Source: Erythrocercus mccallii
Lineage: Eukaryota; Chordata; Aves; Passeriformes; Dicruridae
DNA: 64,000 nucleotides
Assembly: GCA_013397435.1 (NCBI GenBank)
Contig: VZRG01002924.1
Location: 1 to 64,000, forward strand
Direction of reading: 5' to 3'
Made by a program: the position numbers and the translations under genes
Notes under the pieces: generated by a model
Seen by the model: the letters and a program-made list of their open reading frames with translations, nothing else
The model's database searches: none
Told to the model about the DNA's origin: nothing
Shown: in pieces, positions 41,001 through 52,926 of the stretch
Layout: every line of letters starts with the position of its first letter
Numbering within the stretch: the stretch's first letter is position 1

Positions 41001-44000
41001 ACTCTTCTGAGTTCTGCTTCACTTTGTCCAGTCCAGACAACCTCTGAGTGTCAGTTCTTCATTTGGACTCCCTTAAAATCAGAAGAAATAAAAGTGTTTC
41101 TAGAGCATGCTTCATCTACTCCTAAGTAGGTGGCTAAAAGAGGTCAGATGAATCATGTTAGCAGCAGTTTTTTCTCTCCATTGATTACACAAGGAGCCTA
41201 CAGGGACCAGGACGGATGTAGACATTCAGAGTTAGGAGAAATGAAGCTCATCCCAGACATCTGCACAACTGCATCCACAGCACTACTAACCCTCTCATGG
41301 CTGAAAGTGGGACTAATTTCCTCTGTAAAAAAAGAGACAAAAGTAGAATACAACGAGCTTTCTGAAGAGGGATCTCAAATGTGAATTCCCAACATGGCAA
41401 GGTCTTTCCATTTCAAACATTTGAATTAAGTCCACGGGTTGAAAGAGTCTGAGCCTGTTCCCTATTCCCCGTGCTACATCTAATCTGGAATCTGATCTTT
41501 GGCATTTTACTTAACCTTACTTTTCCTATTAACAGCAAAGTAGGGATAATTTTCTGCCACAACAATTCTGCCAGAATGCTGATTTACTTGATGAACATCT
41601 TTAAAGTGTTCTGGGATTTCTGTGCTCCTCATCAAAACAGTGATACTATTAACTATTATATGAACACTATTATGTTTACCATTACAAAGCCAGCATTTTT
41701 TTGATATTTACCTTTAAAACAGCTGATATTAATTTTGTGTTTTTCTCTGAACAGTCCTTCTCAGTCACATTCCCATATCCGTTTCACTGGGATTTGTATC
41801 TTCTGATCTGTCACTTTGCAGGTTTATCACCAAATTCCCTTTTCCTGTTGCCTGTTAAAATCATGTACTAATGAAAAAAATCATTCTTTGCTTTCTGCCT
41901 AAATATGTCTATATATAAATAGCTCTCTCCATATATATAAAAGCCCACACATTCTGTCATTAAGTGTAGCAGACAAATAGATTTGAATTGCAGTAGTGTA
42001 AATAAACATGCAGCCTTTTCCCAAATCTAATGGACAGATATAAATAAGTCCTGTCTAGAAGCCACATTTGAATCACTGTACACAGTAATTTGGGCTAGCA
42101 ATCAAAACAAAATGTCATTGTCTCCATCCTCTATTCTCACAACCCCAGCAGGGAAAGTTCAAGAAAAGTGCTCATATAATGCAAACTTTCATTTACAGAA
42201 CAATGTAGAAAAATACAAAAATAGTGAAGTGTGTTTATGTACATATACACACATACAGTCATGTCTCAGGGGGAAGGCATCCTTGGACAAGGGAGACCCA
42301 CAGAGCAGGGCTTGGGTCTCACTCATCAATGCTACTCCCAGGAGTTAGGACACTCTGTACCTCAATTTCTCTCCCTTTAACAACTGGTCTGGGGACAGCC
42401 CCCCATGTCCATGGGCACACAGCTACCACGTCTGGCACCATCTGCACTACATCCTCAGCTCTATGGCACAACTGCCACTGTCAGATTTGATCCCCCCTCG
42501 AATTTACAGTGATTTTGGACTTCAGACTAGAGTGCACACTGGACACCAAGTAAGAAAACCCAGATGACTCCTCTAGCCCAAGTTCCTGACTGGATGGCTT
42601 CCCACGATGCACATTTCTGGGGATTGCAGTGAGGTGCAATTCCAGCTAACTCAGTGCACCTGCCCTGCTCTGCCTGCCCACCAGCTCTGTCCTTGCTTGC
42701 CTCAGCTTGCTTCAACATCAAAGTAAAACTCAAACTGACAAGCGACACCTGTCTCCACAGCTATTTTCCACACCCAGCTACACCAAATCCTTGCTTCATT
42801 GACTTCTTTAAAGTTTAATAAAGGTTTCAGTGAGCAGTCTTAGTCAAGTTTCTGATTCTTTTTCTTAATGCTTCCATGACTGAGCTCAGGCATCTGAAGG
42901 AACCTGGGTTTGAGTAAGCTGCTCACAAAGAAAGCCCTGGAAATATGCTTTCTGCTCGTCATCACCTTAAACCACAAGTGCAAATCTGCAGTATGGTGCA
43001 TTTTTCCCATGTAGCAACATGATGGCATGGTTTTGCTTCCCTTGCATTGGATTTTCTCAGCAGCTCCTCTCCCAGATGGACTCAATATAAATCAGGATAT
43101 GTATCTCAAAATGCATTCTTAAAATTCAATTTCCTATTTATGGTACCCACCAAAAGACTTGGTATCATCCTTTTGGAGTACAGAGAAACAATTAAAAGAT
43201 GCAGCAGAGTTTTAGATTAGTGGTTTTATTTTAAACATATGTAATTTACAAGCATGCGATCTGACTATAAAGATTTGAAACCCTCAGAAATTCTGAGAAA
43301 GCACCAGAAACTTTAATTTGGTCAGGTGAGTGCTGTGCTTGGCTCACAACACATACTGGGGAAGGTGATGGGGCAAAGCCCCAAGAAGTAAGACGGCAGC
43401 AGGCTCAGAGTTTGGTGGGGCCCCAGAGGTGTCAATGCCTGTGTGTGACACCAAGGCAGAGCTGAGGCTCTCATCCTTAGCATCACCAGGCCAGACAGAC
43501 CAACCTCAGATACTTCAGACAGAATAAACCAAAAAAAGCAAAGGAAAACACATTGCAGATCTCAAGAGCCAAATTCTGCATCTACAGGGAAAATCAGTCT
43601 GTGTTTGACCCCTTGCTTTCCCCTCACCCACAGACACAAGAGCAGCCAGCTGAAATCCCCAGAATTTGGCAGTCGAGGTTATCCTGATGCAGACCCAGAG
43701 CACTCAAGAGTGGCTGGAGCTCAGAAGGAATGTGGGAAGCTGCAGGGACTGAGCTCAAACCCACACCCACTGCTTGTGCACTTGCAGGCACAGATGTCAC
43801 CCTTGCTGGGGAGAGAAAATTGTGTCTGAAAGGAGCGGAACTGCAGTGGGAGCTGCGGTGATGCCAAGTGCACTGTGTCCCCTCTGAACAAACCCCTCCA
43901 CTTCCTAATCCTGATGCTAGGAAATCACATTGTAGTTCAGGATTGATTTTTCTCTTACTCGACCTTCAAAACCAGGATATTGTTACACCTTGGTCAGCAA

Positions 44001-45815
44001 TGTCAGGATTTTCCACAATAAATCAGACATCATTTTAATGTCAAATTACTGAGATACCTTACATGGGCTGTACCCTGTGGCTACTTCATTTTCACCTTCT
44101 TCTTTAATAACACATTTTCTTTCTTCTCCTTTTCACACTGGACTTTATAAATAGTTTAAATAAATGCCTATTTTTGTTTAATGAGCTTGTGCTGTCTGAG
44201 TGAGCTTTGAAAATACCATTGGTTATATGGAGTAGTTAAAAATTACCATGGGGAGCTATTGACATAAGTGCATTACCTCTCATTAGTATTAATAATCACC
44301 CCTAACAATCCAGTAAAGTCTTTGAAGTGTCATCCTCAAGCTTTAAGATTGATCCTTTTCCGAAAGTGGTGGTGGGTTTTTCCCCATCCTTTATATTACT
44401 AGTACCTAAGACTCCTAAATCCTTTGCTGTTTCTCTTGCAATAAAATTGTCCCAGTACCATAACAGGACCAATCCAGCTGCAGCATACAGAACAGTGTTA
44501 GGGCCAAAATTCCCACTCCCCTCATTCTGCAATACACACAGACAAGCTTAGAATCACATTTTCCACAATCTTCATCACTGAAAAACAAACAGAAACTTTC
44601 AGATAATTCAAATACTCCACATCTATGTGAGCCTGTAAAGACAAAGGCAAATTTTCTACATAAATAGCATCCAGCAGGTCCTCCTCCCTGGAATAATCAG
44701 ACCCGATACATGCTCTTGTGAAAATCAGATCCGTGTAAAATGAATTTTTCTTCATTTTTGAAATATGGTTCTTAGATTTCCATTCCCCAATTAAAACAAG
44801 AATGTGACTTTGATCTCAAATAATTTGCAATGCATGTCAAAAAGAGTCTTATCTGTTACTTCCATTTTAATGTCACTTTATAGGAAACAGCCCCTTGCCA
44901 AACAGCAGCTAAACTGTGATGGCTGGGCAGAACAGCGTTAACAACATGAAATGGCATCAAAAAGCGCTGTCTCACGAAGCAAAGACAATCTGTGGAGGCA
45001 AAGCTTGCAGAAATACTCCTTTTATTATAACAATTCTTACAGTCAGAAGAAAGAATGAGCTTTTTGATATAAAACCCTCCTTCAGTCTGAAAAAAAAAGT
45101 TTCAATCATCTCTTTCCCCAAATTTGTACCTGTCTTTTTCTCTTTTTATTTCCTTTCAGCCTGTTTTTTCCCCCCATCTCCTTCCCTCCCATGGACAAAT
45201 TTAATGGGAAGTTAATCTGAGGCTTTACACCACAAGGATTAAAACAGGTCACAGGAAGAAGGCCCCTTATCCTGTATCTACCTTATGAACAGCAGAAATA
45301 ACAAGACCAGCAATTTTATCCATTTGGCATTGTTGCATAAGAAAAGGCAAGAGGAAATTCAGACATCCACGCTGTCCTGTAGCAGAAAATATGGACAGGG
45401 ACAGAGATAATGAGCATCTCTGGGAGACACTAGGATATTGAAACTAAGCGTCCACCCCAGTGAAGCAGGCACTGCAGGTAGGAAGCAGTGGGCAGCAGCT
45501 GTTTTCCATGAAAGGTCAGCTGAAATGCTTCAAATCTTTATAGACTTCATACTAAGGCTTAGAAAACACAGGACTGAGAACGACTTGCTCTAATGGATGC
45601 CCATAGGTGGATTTAAAAATTATCATAAATTCTGTTATTTAAAGAAGCCATCTGTACTCATGTGTGTTTTCATTTTAAAGATTGACATCAATTTCCATGA
45701 GTCTTGAGAAATACCTTCAGTTCTGAAAAGTGTGTTGGGATCCTCATTATACAACAGCAGACACTTCTAGTTTGTAAATATTACCATGAGGTTGGTCAAA
45801 AATAGGATGGGAGAC

Positions 45816-45953
45816 TAAACATGTTTTGGAGATGAGAGAGAGGGTTTAAAAAAGAGAGAAAGAGATAAACACATTTTGGAGATGAGAAAGAGGGTTTAAA
45901 AAGAGAGAGAAAGGGATAAACATGTTTTGGAGATAAGAGAGACAAGATAAAAA
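45816..45953 (+). repeat. 50-bp minisatellite, about 2.7 copies
   Basis: Units starting TAAAC(A)TGTTTTGG-type begin at 45,816, 45,866 and 45,917. Each runs through GAGATGAGAGAGAGGG, TTTAAAA and a GAGAGAAAGAGA purine tract. The third unit is partial. Copies differ at a few positions only. Confidence 0.93.
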
Positions 45954-46896
45954 TGCAAAACCAGGTTATCATGCCTAGAAGGCAAAGGGAATAGAAAGGA
46001 AATTCCTTGGGCTTGGAATTGAATTACACTGCAGATCTCAGGTAGCTGAACCCAGCCTTTGGCACCAGTGAGACTGGTGCTCTGATTTAACTGTGACTGG
46101 ACCTTACCTCCTAACATAGACAGTGGAGCTCCTCCAATCCAGTGAATATCCTGGGAAAAATCTCCTTTCATATTTGTATTTTGGATAAGGTTATATGCTC
46201 AAGCATCAGAATTTTTCCCCCTTAAAATCTCATCAAATCTGACTCTACCACCTCTAACAAAGAGCCTCTATCTATTTTCCTCCTCAGTAGAAATATTTCA
46301 ACATCACCACTATGAGAATAGTATGTGCTTATCTTTATTTCCAGCAACAGCATTCTCACATTACTTTCTTAGAAGCATTTCTCTCCTCTTCAAATTTCTC
46401 TGTGCTAAACCACTGAAATATGTGGCAACTGCAGTGTCAGTTGTCACAGGGAAAAATATGTCAGCAAAAACATTCGATTCAATCTGTTGTTTAAGGAAGC
46501 AACGTCTCCTCAGGATGGATGCCTTGTGTGGATAAATAACAACTGTCCAAAATCCAAGGATCAAAAATCAATTTCCAGTATCAAAGAGTATGTTTGAGGC
46601 AATCACCTTCAGCAAAAGAAAAATGCAAAACTAGTTCCTTTTCCTCCTTTTTTTTTAGTGCAAGTTTGCTTTGGAAAAAAAATTATAAAATTTAGTCTCT
46701 CGGTCACAAAATGAAGGGTGAAGTATTATGGAAAGGGTATTATAGATCTTATTGGGACGATAATTTGGCCCACCAAGCTTGTGCATTTTCTCTGATGGGA
46801 TGCATCATATGGAATATTCACATTTGCATATTGAACAACTAGACTTGCCAATTCCAGCAGATAATAAAAAACTTCTGTCTCAACAATGTCTTTTTA

Positions 46897-47387
46897 TCAA
46901 GTTTTGCATTCAGCTCTGAGGCTCCCAGCATAAGAAGGACATCAGCCTCTTGGAGCAAGTCCAGAGGAGGCCATGAAGATCATCTGAGAGCTGGAGCACC
47001 TCTCCTGCAAAGACAGGCTGAGAGAACTGGGGTTGTTCAGCCTGGAGAAGAGAAGGCTCTGGGGACACCTCCCAGCACCTAAAGGAGCTACAAGCAACAT
47101 GGAGAGGGTCTTTTTACAAGGGCATGGAGTGATAGGACAAGGGGGAAGGGCCTCAGACTGAAAGAGGGGATGTTTAGATTACGTATCAGGAAGCAATCCT
47201 TTACTGAGGGTGATGAGGCTCTGGCACAGAGCTGTGGATGCCCTATCCCTGTAAGTGTTCAAGGAAAGGTTGGATGTTGTTTTGAGTAACCTGGGCTAGT
47301 GGGAGATGTCCCTGCCCTGGCTGGGGGCTTGGAATGAGGTGGTCTGTAAGGTCCCTTCCAGCTCAAACCATTCCGTGATTCTGTGAA
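46897..47387 (+). mobile_element. CR1 LINE fragment, copy A of cluster
   Basis: About 490 bp in sense orientation, ending with the CR1 3' signature (GGTCTGTAAGGTCCCTTCCAG, then CCGTGATTCTGTGAA). The body retains recognisable ORF2 C-terminal sequence, around the region encoding L-L-E-Q-V-Q-R-R in the family, then the E-K-R-R-L-type stretch, but with several stops and frameshifts. It is a dead 5'-truncated copy, antisense to EVL. Confidence 0.93.
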
Positions 47388-47994
47388 TTTGTGTGTATCC
47401 ATGTAAGGACAAAAGGGAGGAGCACAAGCAGCTGGTCCACTGGTGGACACACTATCGCAGAGAAACCATTGAGCAAGCAGAGACTTGGCCAGCCTGCAGC
47501 TCCCAGGTTCATAGATTTGTGGTTATTTATTAAGCACCTACAGGATATTTTGAACAATATACAATTGGAGAGTTCAGCTATGCAGGTCAGAAGATCCTGC
47601 AACTAATTATGGTCTGCCAAGATATCATGCTTGAGTTTTCTTCTTTTTAAACTTGCTTCCTCCCTTTCATTTTAACACCTTTTGAACTCAGAAGCAATTA
47701 GTCCTCAAAATTTTTTCCCCTCTTGTCAGAAAAGGTTAACTACACCATTTGGTGTGTTTTTCACTAGCTGCTCCATCTAACCTGGAAGGTCAGAGTCACC
47801 AACTTGGAACAACAATTTGATCCACTTCTCTGTAGTGCTGCAATCCCTTTACAACTCTACACAGAAGCTACACTCCTGTAACAACTTGAAAGTCTTTTGA
47901 GAGTAGAGAGTCTTTTGGCAAATCTCCTGATGCTTCTTACTCATCAATATGATCATATTTCTTGCAGCAAAGAACAGGAATCCTTTTCCATTGT

Positions 47995-48640
47995 CACAGA
48001 GTCATAGAATGGATTCAGTTGGAAGGGACCTTAAAGATCATCTCATTCCAACCTCCCTGCCATGGACACCTTCCATGTCCTTGGGACTGCCCTGAACCAG
48101 GTGCAGGACCTTGAATTTGGCCTTGCTGACCTTCATGAGGATCACATGGATCCACCTCTCAAGTCTGTCAAGGTCCTTTCCCTCCACTGTGCTGACTGCA
48201 CCTCGCAGCTTGGTGTCATTGGCAAACCTGCTAAGGGTGTGCTCAATCCCACTGTCCATGTTGCCAACAAATATGTGAACAGTGCCAGTTCCAGCAGTGA
48301 CACCTGCGAGTGCCACACATCACTCAGCACTGGTGTCCACTCTCACACCAAGCTGTTGACCACAGCTCTTTGAGTGTGACCATCCAGCCAATTTCTCATC
48401 CCTCGAGTTGTCCATCTGTCAAATCCATGCCTCTCCAGTTTAGAGTCAAGGGTGTTGTGCAGGACAGGGTGAAACATTTGGCACAAATCCAGGCAGATGA
48501 TGACAGACACTCTTCCCTATCCACCAACACTGTAACCTCACTGCAGAAGGCTTCCATGTTTGTCTGGGATGATTCAACCTTAGTGAAGCCATGCTGGCTG
48601 TCACCTCATCTACAGCGTCCTAAAGCTGCTTGGCTATTCA
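47995..48640 (-). mobile_element. CR1 LINE fragment with reverse transcriptase remnant, copy B
   Basis: The 3' tail is at 47,995-48,060 (reverse complement of a CR1 terminus). It is followed on the minus strand by part of the ORF2 reverse transcriptase. The frame 48,316-48,038 includes I-F-V-G-N-M-D-S-G-I-E, then F-A-N-D-T-K-L at about 48,226-48,206, then D-L-D-R-L-E-R-W and K-V-L-H-L, all typical of CR1 ORF2. The catalytic box reads F-A-N-D where active family members have an A-D-D core. The ORF2 C-terminal region that normally separates K-V-L-H-L from the 3' UTR is missing, so the copy is internally deleted as well as 5'-truncated. The outer boundary near 48,640 is approximate. Confidence 0.93.
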
Positions 48641-48917
48641 AACTGCAGTGTCACTTCTGAAAATCAGGATTATTTAAAAGGCCTCCTTCTTAGGAATTTT
48701 CAGTAGGAAAAGCTACCGGAGACAGGCCTGCATCCCATTGTAGCACCAACCTTTTGTCCCTTTGATAAATCATCTTACTGTTCATTGGGGAAGGAAAAGT
48801 CAGGTGTCTTTTACTGTGATATCCATCTTTACAAAATGATCATGCTTGTCCTTTATATGGTTCTTTGATAAACGTGCCAGATATCCTGGAGATACCTAAA
48901 CTGTCAGCAGTGAAATT

Positions 48918-49215
48918 ACAGAATCATTGAATATCTCATGTTAGAAGGGAACCATAAGTATCACTGGGTCCAATTTCCTGCTCCTCACAGGACTACAGAA
49001 AACTAAACCATATGACTAAGAGCATTGTCCAGGCACTCCTTGAACTCTGACAGGTTTGGTGCTGTGACCACTTTCCTGGGGAACTCTTCCAGTGACCCAT
49101 CACCCTCTCAGTGAAGAATGTTTTCCTAAAGTCCAATATGAACTTCCCTTGATGCAGCTTCATTCCATTTCCTTGTCTCCTTTTGTTGGTCACCAGAGAG
49201 AGGAGAATGCTGCAC
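48918..49215 (-). mobile_element. CR1 LINE fragment, copy C
   Basis: ACAGAATCATTGAATATCTC at the low-coordinate end is the reversed CR1 tail. The following 280 bp match, on the minus strand, the end of ORF2 (frame with F-R-K-T-F-F-T-E-R-V-M-G-H-W around 49,120). It is more diverged than copies A and B, so probably an older subfamily. It lies in intron 1, in EVL sense orientation. Confidence 0.88.
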
Positions 49216-52200
49216 TCAAAGTCAGACCAGGTATTCGATGGGCACCTGCCACCAGAATTCATTTTTGCAGAATCACATTAAAACCAAAATTCTTCACTAA
49301 TTTGGCATATTCAGGTTTGGGGTTTTTTGCTTGGCAGCAGCAAAAGCAGCTTAAACACCAGAATTCCTGTGTGCTGATCCAATTATGCAGCTAAATTCAG
49401 CCACGAAATGCTTACAGGTAAACTCAGTGCCTTCATCTGCCCAAAGACATGAGGGATCACCTTCTTCCAGAGGACACCTTTTAATGCTTTGGGGATCAGC
49501 AGGTGAGAGACTCTCTGTGCACCATGGCACCCAAGTGCTCTACGTTCATTCTGAGCTTTGTTTTCTATTCATCGGTGGGTTTCAGTTCCTCTCTTCAGAG
49601 CCAGCTCACTTTGAGAGGCTCATCTTCCTTCCTGTAGCATTCTCAGTTTTGCTCGTTGGAGGAGGGAATAGAAGATGTAGTTAAAAATACTGCGATGCTG
49701 TGGTGGGCGGTGTAGCAGAAATAGACAGACACCAGCTCACTGCAAAGAATACCAAGTAATATCCCAGAAAGATAAAGGCATAGCAACAAAAGAAAAGAAA
49801 ATGCATTTGTGTTCTGCCACTAGAGAGCTAAATCTGGGCAGAAGATAGCAAATGAGGAGTATTGCTCGTGGCCTAGTGCACCATCCACCTGATGGCTTCA
49901 CGTGCAAAGTCACCTTACAGCAGTGTGGTCAGCAGCAGATCATAAAAGCGTGGCTTATGAACAATCCTGCCTCCAATTATAACCCAAATGTATGTGATCT
50001 TTGGGGTTTTATGAAGACAGTGCAGGAATCAGCAATAAAATGGGCCCAACGCACAGCACAGAAATCCAGAAGGGGCTTAGCTCCATTAACCGCTGCTTTA
50101 AAACCAAAGTTTTTCAGGGGCTATTACGTTCTTTCCAAGAGGAAGATAAACCAAGCTTGGCTGATACAAGAAGCTGTGAGATTATTCTATGGATTTACTC
50201 CCTGTTTTTTCAGAGGCTTAAGTCTCTCTTCATCCAGCCAGCAACCACAAAGGAAAGATTCCATCCCAAAGGGCTTTACAGATAAATTTTTCACAAACAG
50301 TACACCAGAGTCACTTACAGTCTTCGAGGCAATTCTTCAGAGAGGTCCAGCAGCTGCTTAACACTTCACAAAAATAACCTGGCACCATTTCCCCATAGAA
50401 GTGAAGATGGTTGCATCAAAATGAAATCAGTGGGGGAACTTGGGTGGCCTGATTGCAGGAATGCCTCTTGGCATAGGCTCAGGGTGCCCCAGCCTGCACC
50501 ACCCATCTGGGGAGTCCTGCAGGTCTTAAAGGCCCAGTGTGGAGACAGAAAAAAAAAAAAAAAAAGCAGAGAAGCAGAGTAACATACAGAGATGTCATGG
50601 TTGGGTCTGCATGAGCAGGCATCACTGGGCTCCCCACTTCTGGGGACACTTGGGTACCCAAGGCCTGTGGGTGCACTGGACGATGGAAACAGCCCTGCTG
50701 CTGCAACACACACATGAGCATCCACTTCAGGTTAAAGTCAAGATGGGAGATGAGTGCAAGCCTGTGTTTTGTGCACATGGAAGACAGGAACCTTTAAAAG
50801 AGAGTGGGGCAGCCCTGGAGCTGGGGACCTTAGGCCAGGGAAGAGTGCCCTCTGCTGCTACAGCCACCTTGCTTCCAGGAGCCCATGGCAGCGAGGCTTC
50901 TGCCCCATTGTTCAACCAAACCTCTTTTTCATCTTTATCTTGCAAGATATGTTTTGATGTCATCCAAATCTAAAACAGCCATAGGCACGAGAATAATCAT
51001 ACCATAAAAGAAAACAAACCCATCAACATGCAGATGCAACCTCAACAAAACACCATGGAAATTCCTAATAAAATAAATGCCATTTAAAAGCTGCTGTACA
51101 GAAACGCCAGCCCTACCAATGCAGAAAATTTAAAAGAAAATGTCTAGCAGCCTGCACATCAAATGTTAATACTATTTTCAAATCAAGTCTAAGACAGGAT
51201 GACACGTAATTTAATAAGCCTAATGTGTGTGTAATCAGCATTTGACCATTCCTGCCAGAAAAGTAGGTGTCTTTCTGGCCCAAGATGTCTAGGAAAGCCA
51301 ATGAAAGACAGCTAAGGCTTTTAAAGCAGAATTTTAAAAACATCATTTTTTTTTCTGATTGTAGATTTATTGAGAATTTCACTCAGTTAAGAATAGGACC
51401 CAACCAACTGGCAGAAATACAAACAACTCTGTGGGCACAGTGAGTGGCACAGTAAGTTTGGGGCCCATTTGCATCTTAATTTACTGCCAACAATCAGCAA
51501 TGTCAAGATTCCAAGCATCTCCTGACAGCCCTGACAACAGCAGTTACACAGCATTATCTGGTCTTCCAGTAAAATCTTTCCCCTTAGGCAGCATTCATGC
51601 TGCATTTCACAACAGGATGAAGATACACAGTCAGCCTGGATCTCCCCAGCCCTTGCAGGTGGAATTGGAACATTTTGGGGAGTGGGGGTGTCCTGTACCT
51701 GCTTTTGCCACCACTCACACACAGAACTGAGCAGCAAGTCACAAAATAATGGAAATTGCCAATATATTTGCCTAAAAAAGGCAGAAATGATGTTAAAAAT
51801 TATCTGATCTGAAGGTAGTAAGTTTAAACTTAAGGTATTTGATTAAGAATGCTCATTGTATATAGAAAGAGAATCCATCATCTCCTCTAGTTACATACTT
51901 AGTCAAACAATCCATTTTTTTGAATCAAAAAGAAAGATATTTTTAAGATACATTATAAATACAATATACAGACAAACATATCATAAGGTGATACCTAGTG
52001 CTGTTTCAACATTGTCACCATTTTATCTGGACACTTTTATAACACAAGTTATAAGAACTGAACACATTAAGCAAAAATGTTTTTACGAAAAGTGAGACAC
52101 TCCCTTACCCCACAGCTATTGACCAGAAATTTTTCAAGTCCTAAACTGCATTGGAAAATAACTGTCTGTTAGTGAGGGCAGAAATTTACATCTTCAAATA

Positions 52201-52903
52201 TCTGTTGGGGTTTTAATAGACCTCAACCTCAATACTTGCATAAGGATGGATTTATACTGGGGGTCGGGATGGAGGAGGAGAGGGGGCAGAGGCAATACTG
52301 GGCAGAACCAACATAAAATAAAAAGTGCAAATTTTATATTCTAACAATCACAGTTGTTCAAATGTTTGCAAACTACAAACCGACCCCAACAAACTTAACA
52401 ATATTCTTATTTTAAATGTAATTCATAAGGAATTCTGCAGCTACAAGGTTATGAAAAAGACATCTATACTCTGCAGCAGCATAAAATATAATCCTATGTA
52501 CAATCCAAGCATCAATTTTCTCTTCTCTATCACCATCAGTATTTTATCTTGAAGGAGCATCTGTCAGATTCTCCAGAACTAAAAATAGCGAAGACCCTTT
52601 TAAAGAGAACAGTTTCTGGTTTATATTTATAACTACCCTGTACTCGCTGTTTCTGGCTGCATGGCTATGAAATTTGTGCAAGATATAATCAATTACCCAG
52701 TTTTGCACTTCATCATGCAGTTAAGCTACCATTACCTGCAACGAACCCTTCAAGCACTTCTCCCCATGCACAGGGTAGAGATTCTAAAACGCAATAAATA
52801 TCTGCACATTGAAGAACTAACTGTAGAGCTGACTGACATTACACAGCAAAAACCTTGTGAGAACAAAAACCAAGCACACTGATGTATAAAACAGAGAGCC
52901 TAC
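49216..52903. other. Intron 1, exon 1-proximal stretch
   Basis: Noncoding sequence between the CR1 cluster and the exon 1 donor. It contains the A17 run at 50,549 and a G-rich segment at 52,259-52,288. A 169-codon plus-strand frame at 49,852-50,361 resembles no protein I know. Confidence 0.7.
50549..50565 (+). repeat. A17 homopolymer
   Basis: The longest homopolymer in the window, 17 A. I see no target-site duplication or SINE/pseudogene body that would make it a retroposon tail. Confidence 0.95.
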
Positions 52904-52926
52904 CTGAATTCTTCAAATGCATACAT
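52904..52926 (-). CDS. EVL: EVL coding exon 1 (start codon exon)
   Basis: This short exon, read on the minus strand, starts with ATG at 52,926-52,924, encodes M-Y-A-F-E-E-F and ends with AG, the first two bases of a Ser codon. A donor AG|GTAGGC follows at 52,903. Known vertebrate EVL proteins of the long-start isoform begin M-F-A-F-E-E-F-S-E-Q-S; the match is seven residues with one change, F2 to Y. The leftover AG joins exactly to the T that opens the exon at 3,679, making Ser and continuing E-Q-S-I. An in-frame TAG lies two codons upstream (52,932-52,930), so this ATG is the first possible start in this frame on an unspliced leader. Position -3 is G, a favourable Kozak base. The product is an Ena/VASP protein that promotes actin filament elongation at leading edges and adhesions. 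A chance match with frame, stop and donor all correct is very unlikely. Confidence 0.93.

Larger units (their letters stand above)
21206..45815. other. Intron 1, central stretch
   Basis: About 24.6 kb of noncoding sequence containing the AT-rich tract at 23.9 kb, the CpG-enriched patch at 28.9-29.2 kb and the small tandem repeats at 26.0, 33.4, 34.8 and 35.0 kb. I recognise no CR1 copy or coding exon here. Confidence 0.7.
3680..52903 (-). other. EVL: EVL intron 1 (about 49.2 kb)
   Basis: The interval runs from the GTAGGC donor after exon 1 to the CTCCCTAG acceptor before exon 2. It is phase 2, since the Ser codon is split AG|T. A first intron of tens of kilobases is in keeping with the large first introns of Ena/VASP genes. 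It is mostly unique AT-rich sequence, with the repeats and CpG-enriched patch listed separately. No further exon was recognised, but noncoding or alternative 5' exons cannot be excluded by eye. Confidence 0.9.

Noticed and set aside
49852..50361. Plus-strand open frame of 169 codons
   Set aside because: No known motif, no splice context and no retroposon hallmarks such as a poly-A tail at its end. The A17 run is about 190 bp further on and not adjacent.
50549..50565. A17 run as a processed pseudogene or SINE tail
   Set aside because: No gene-like or SINE body upstream and no target-site duplication visible.
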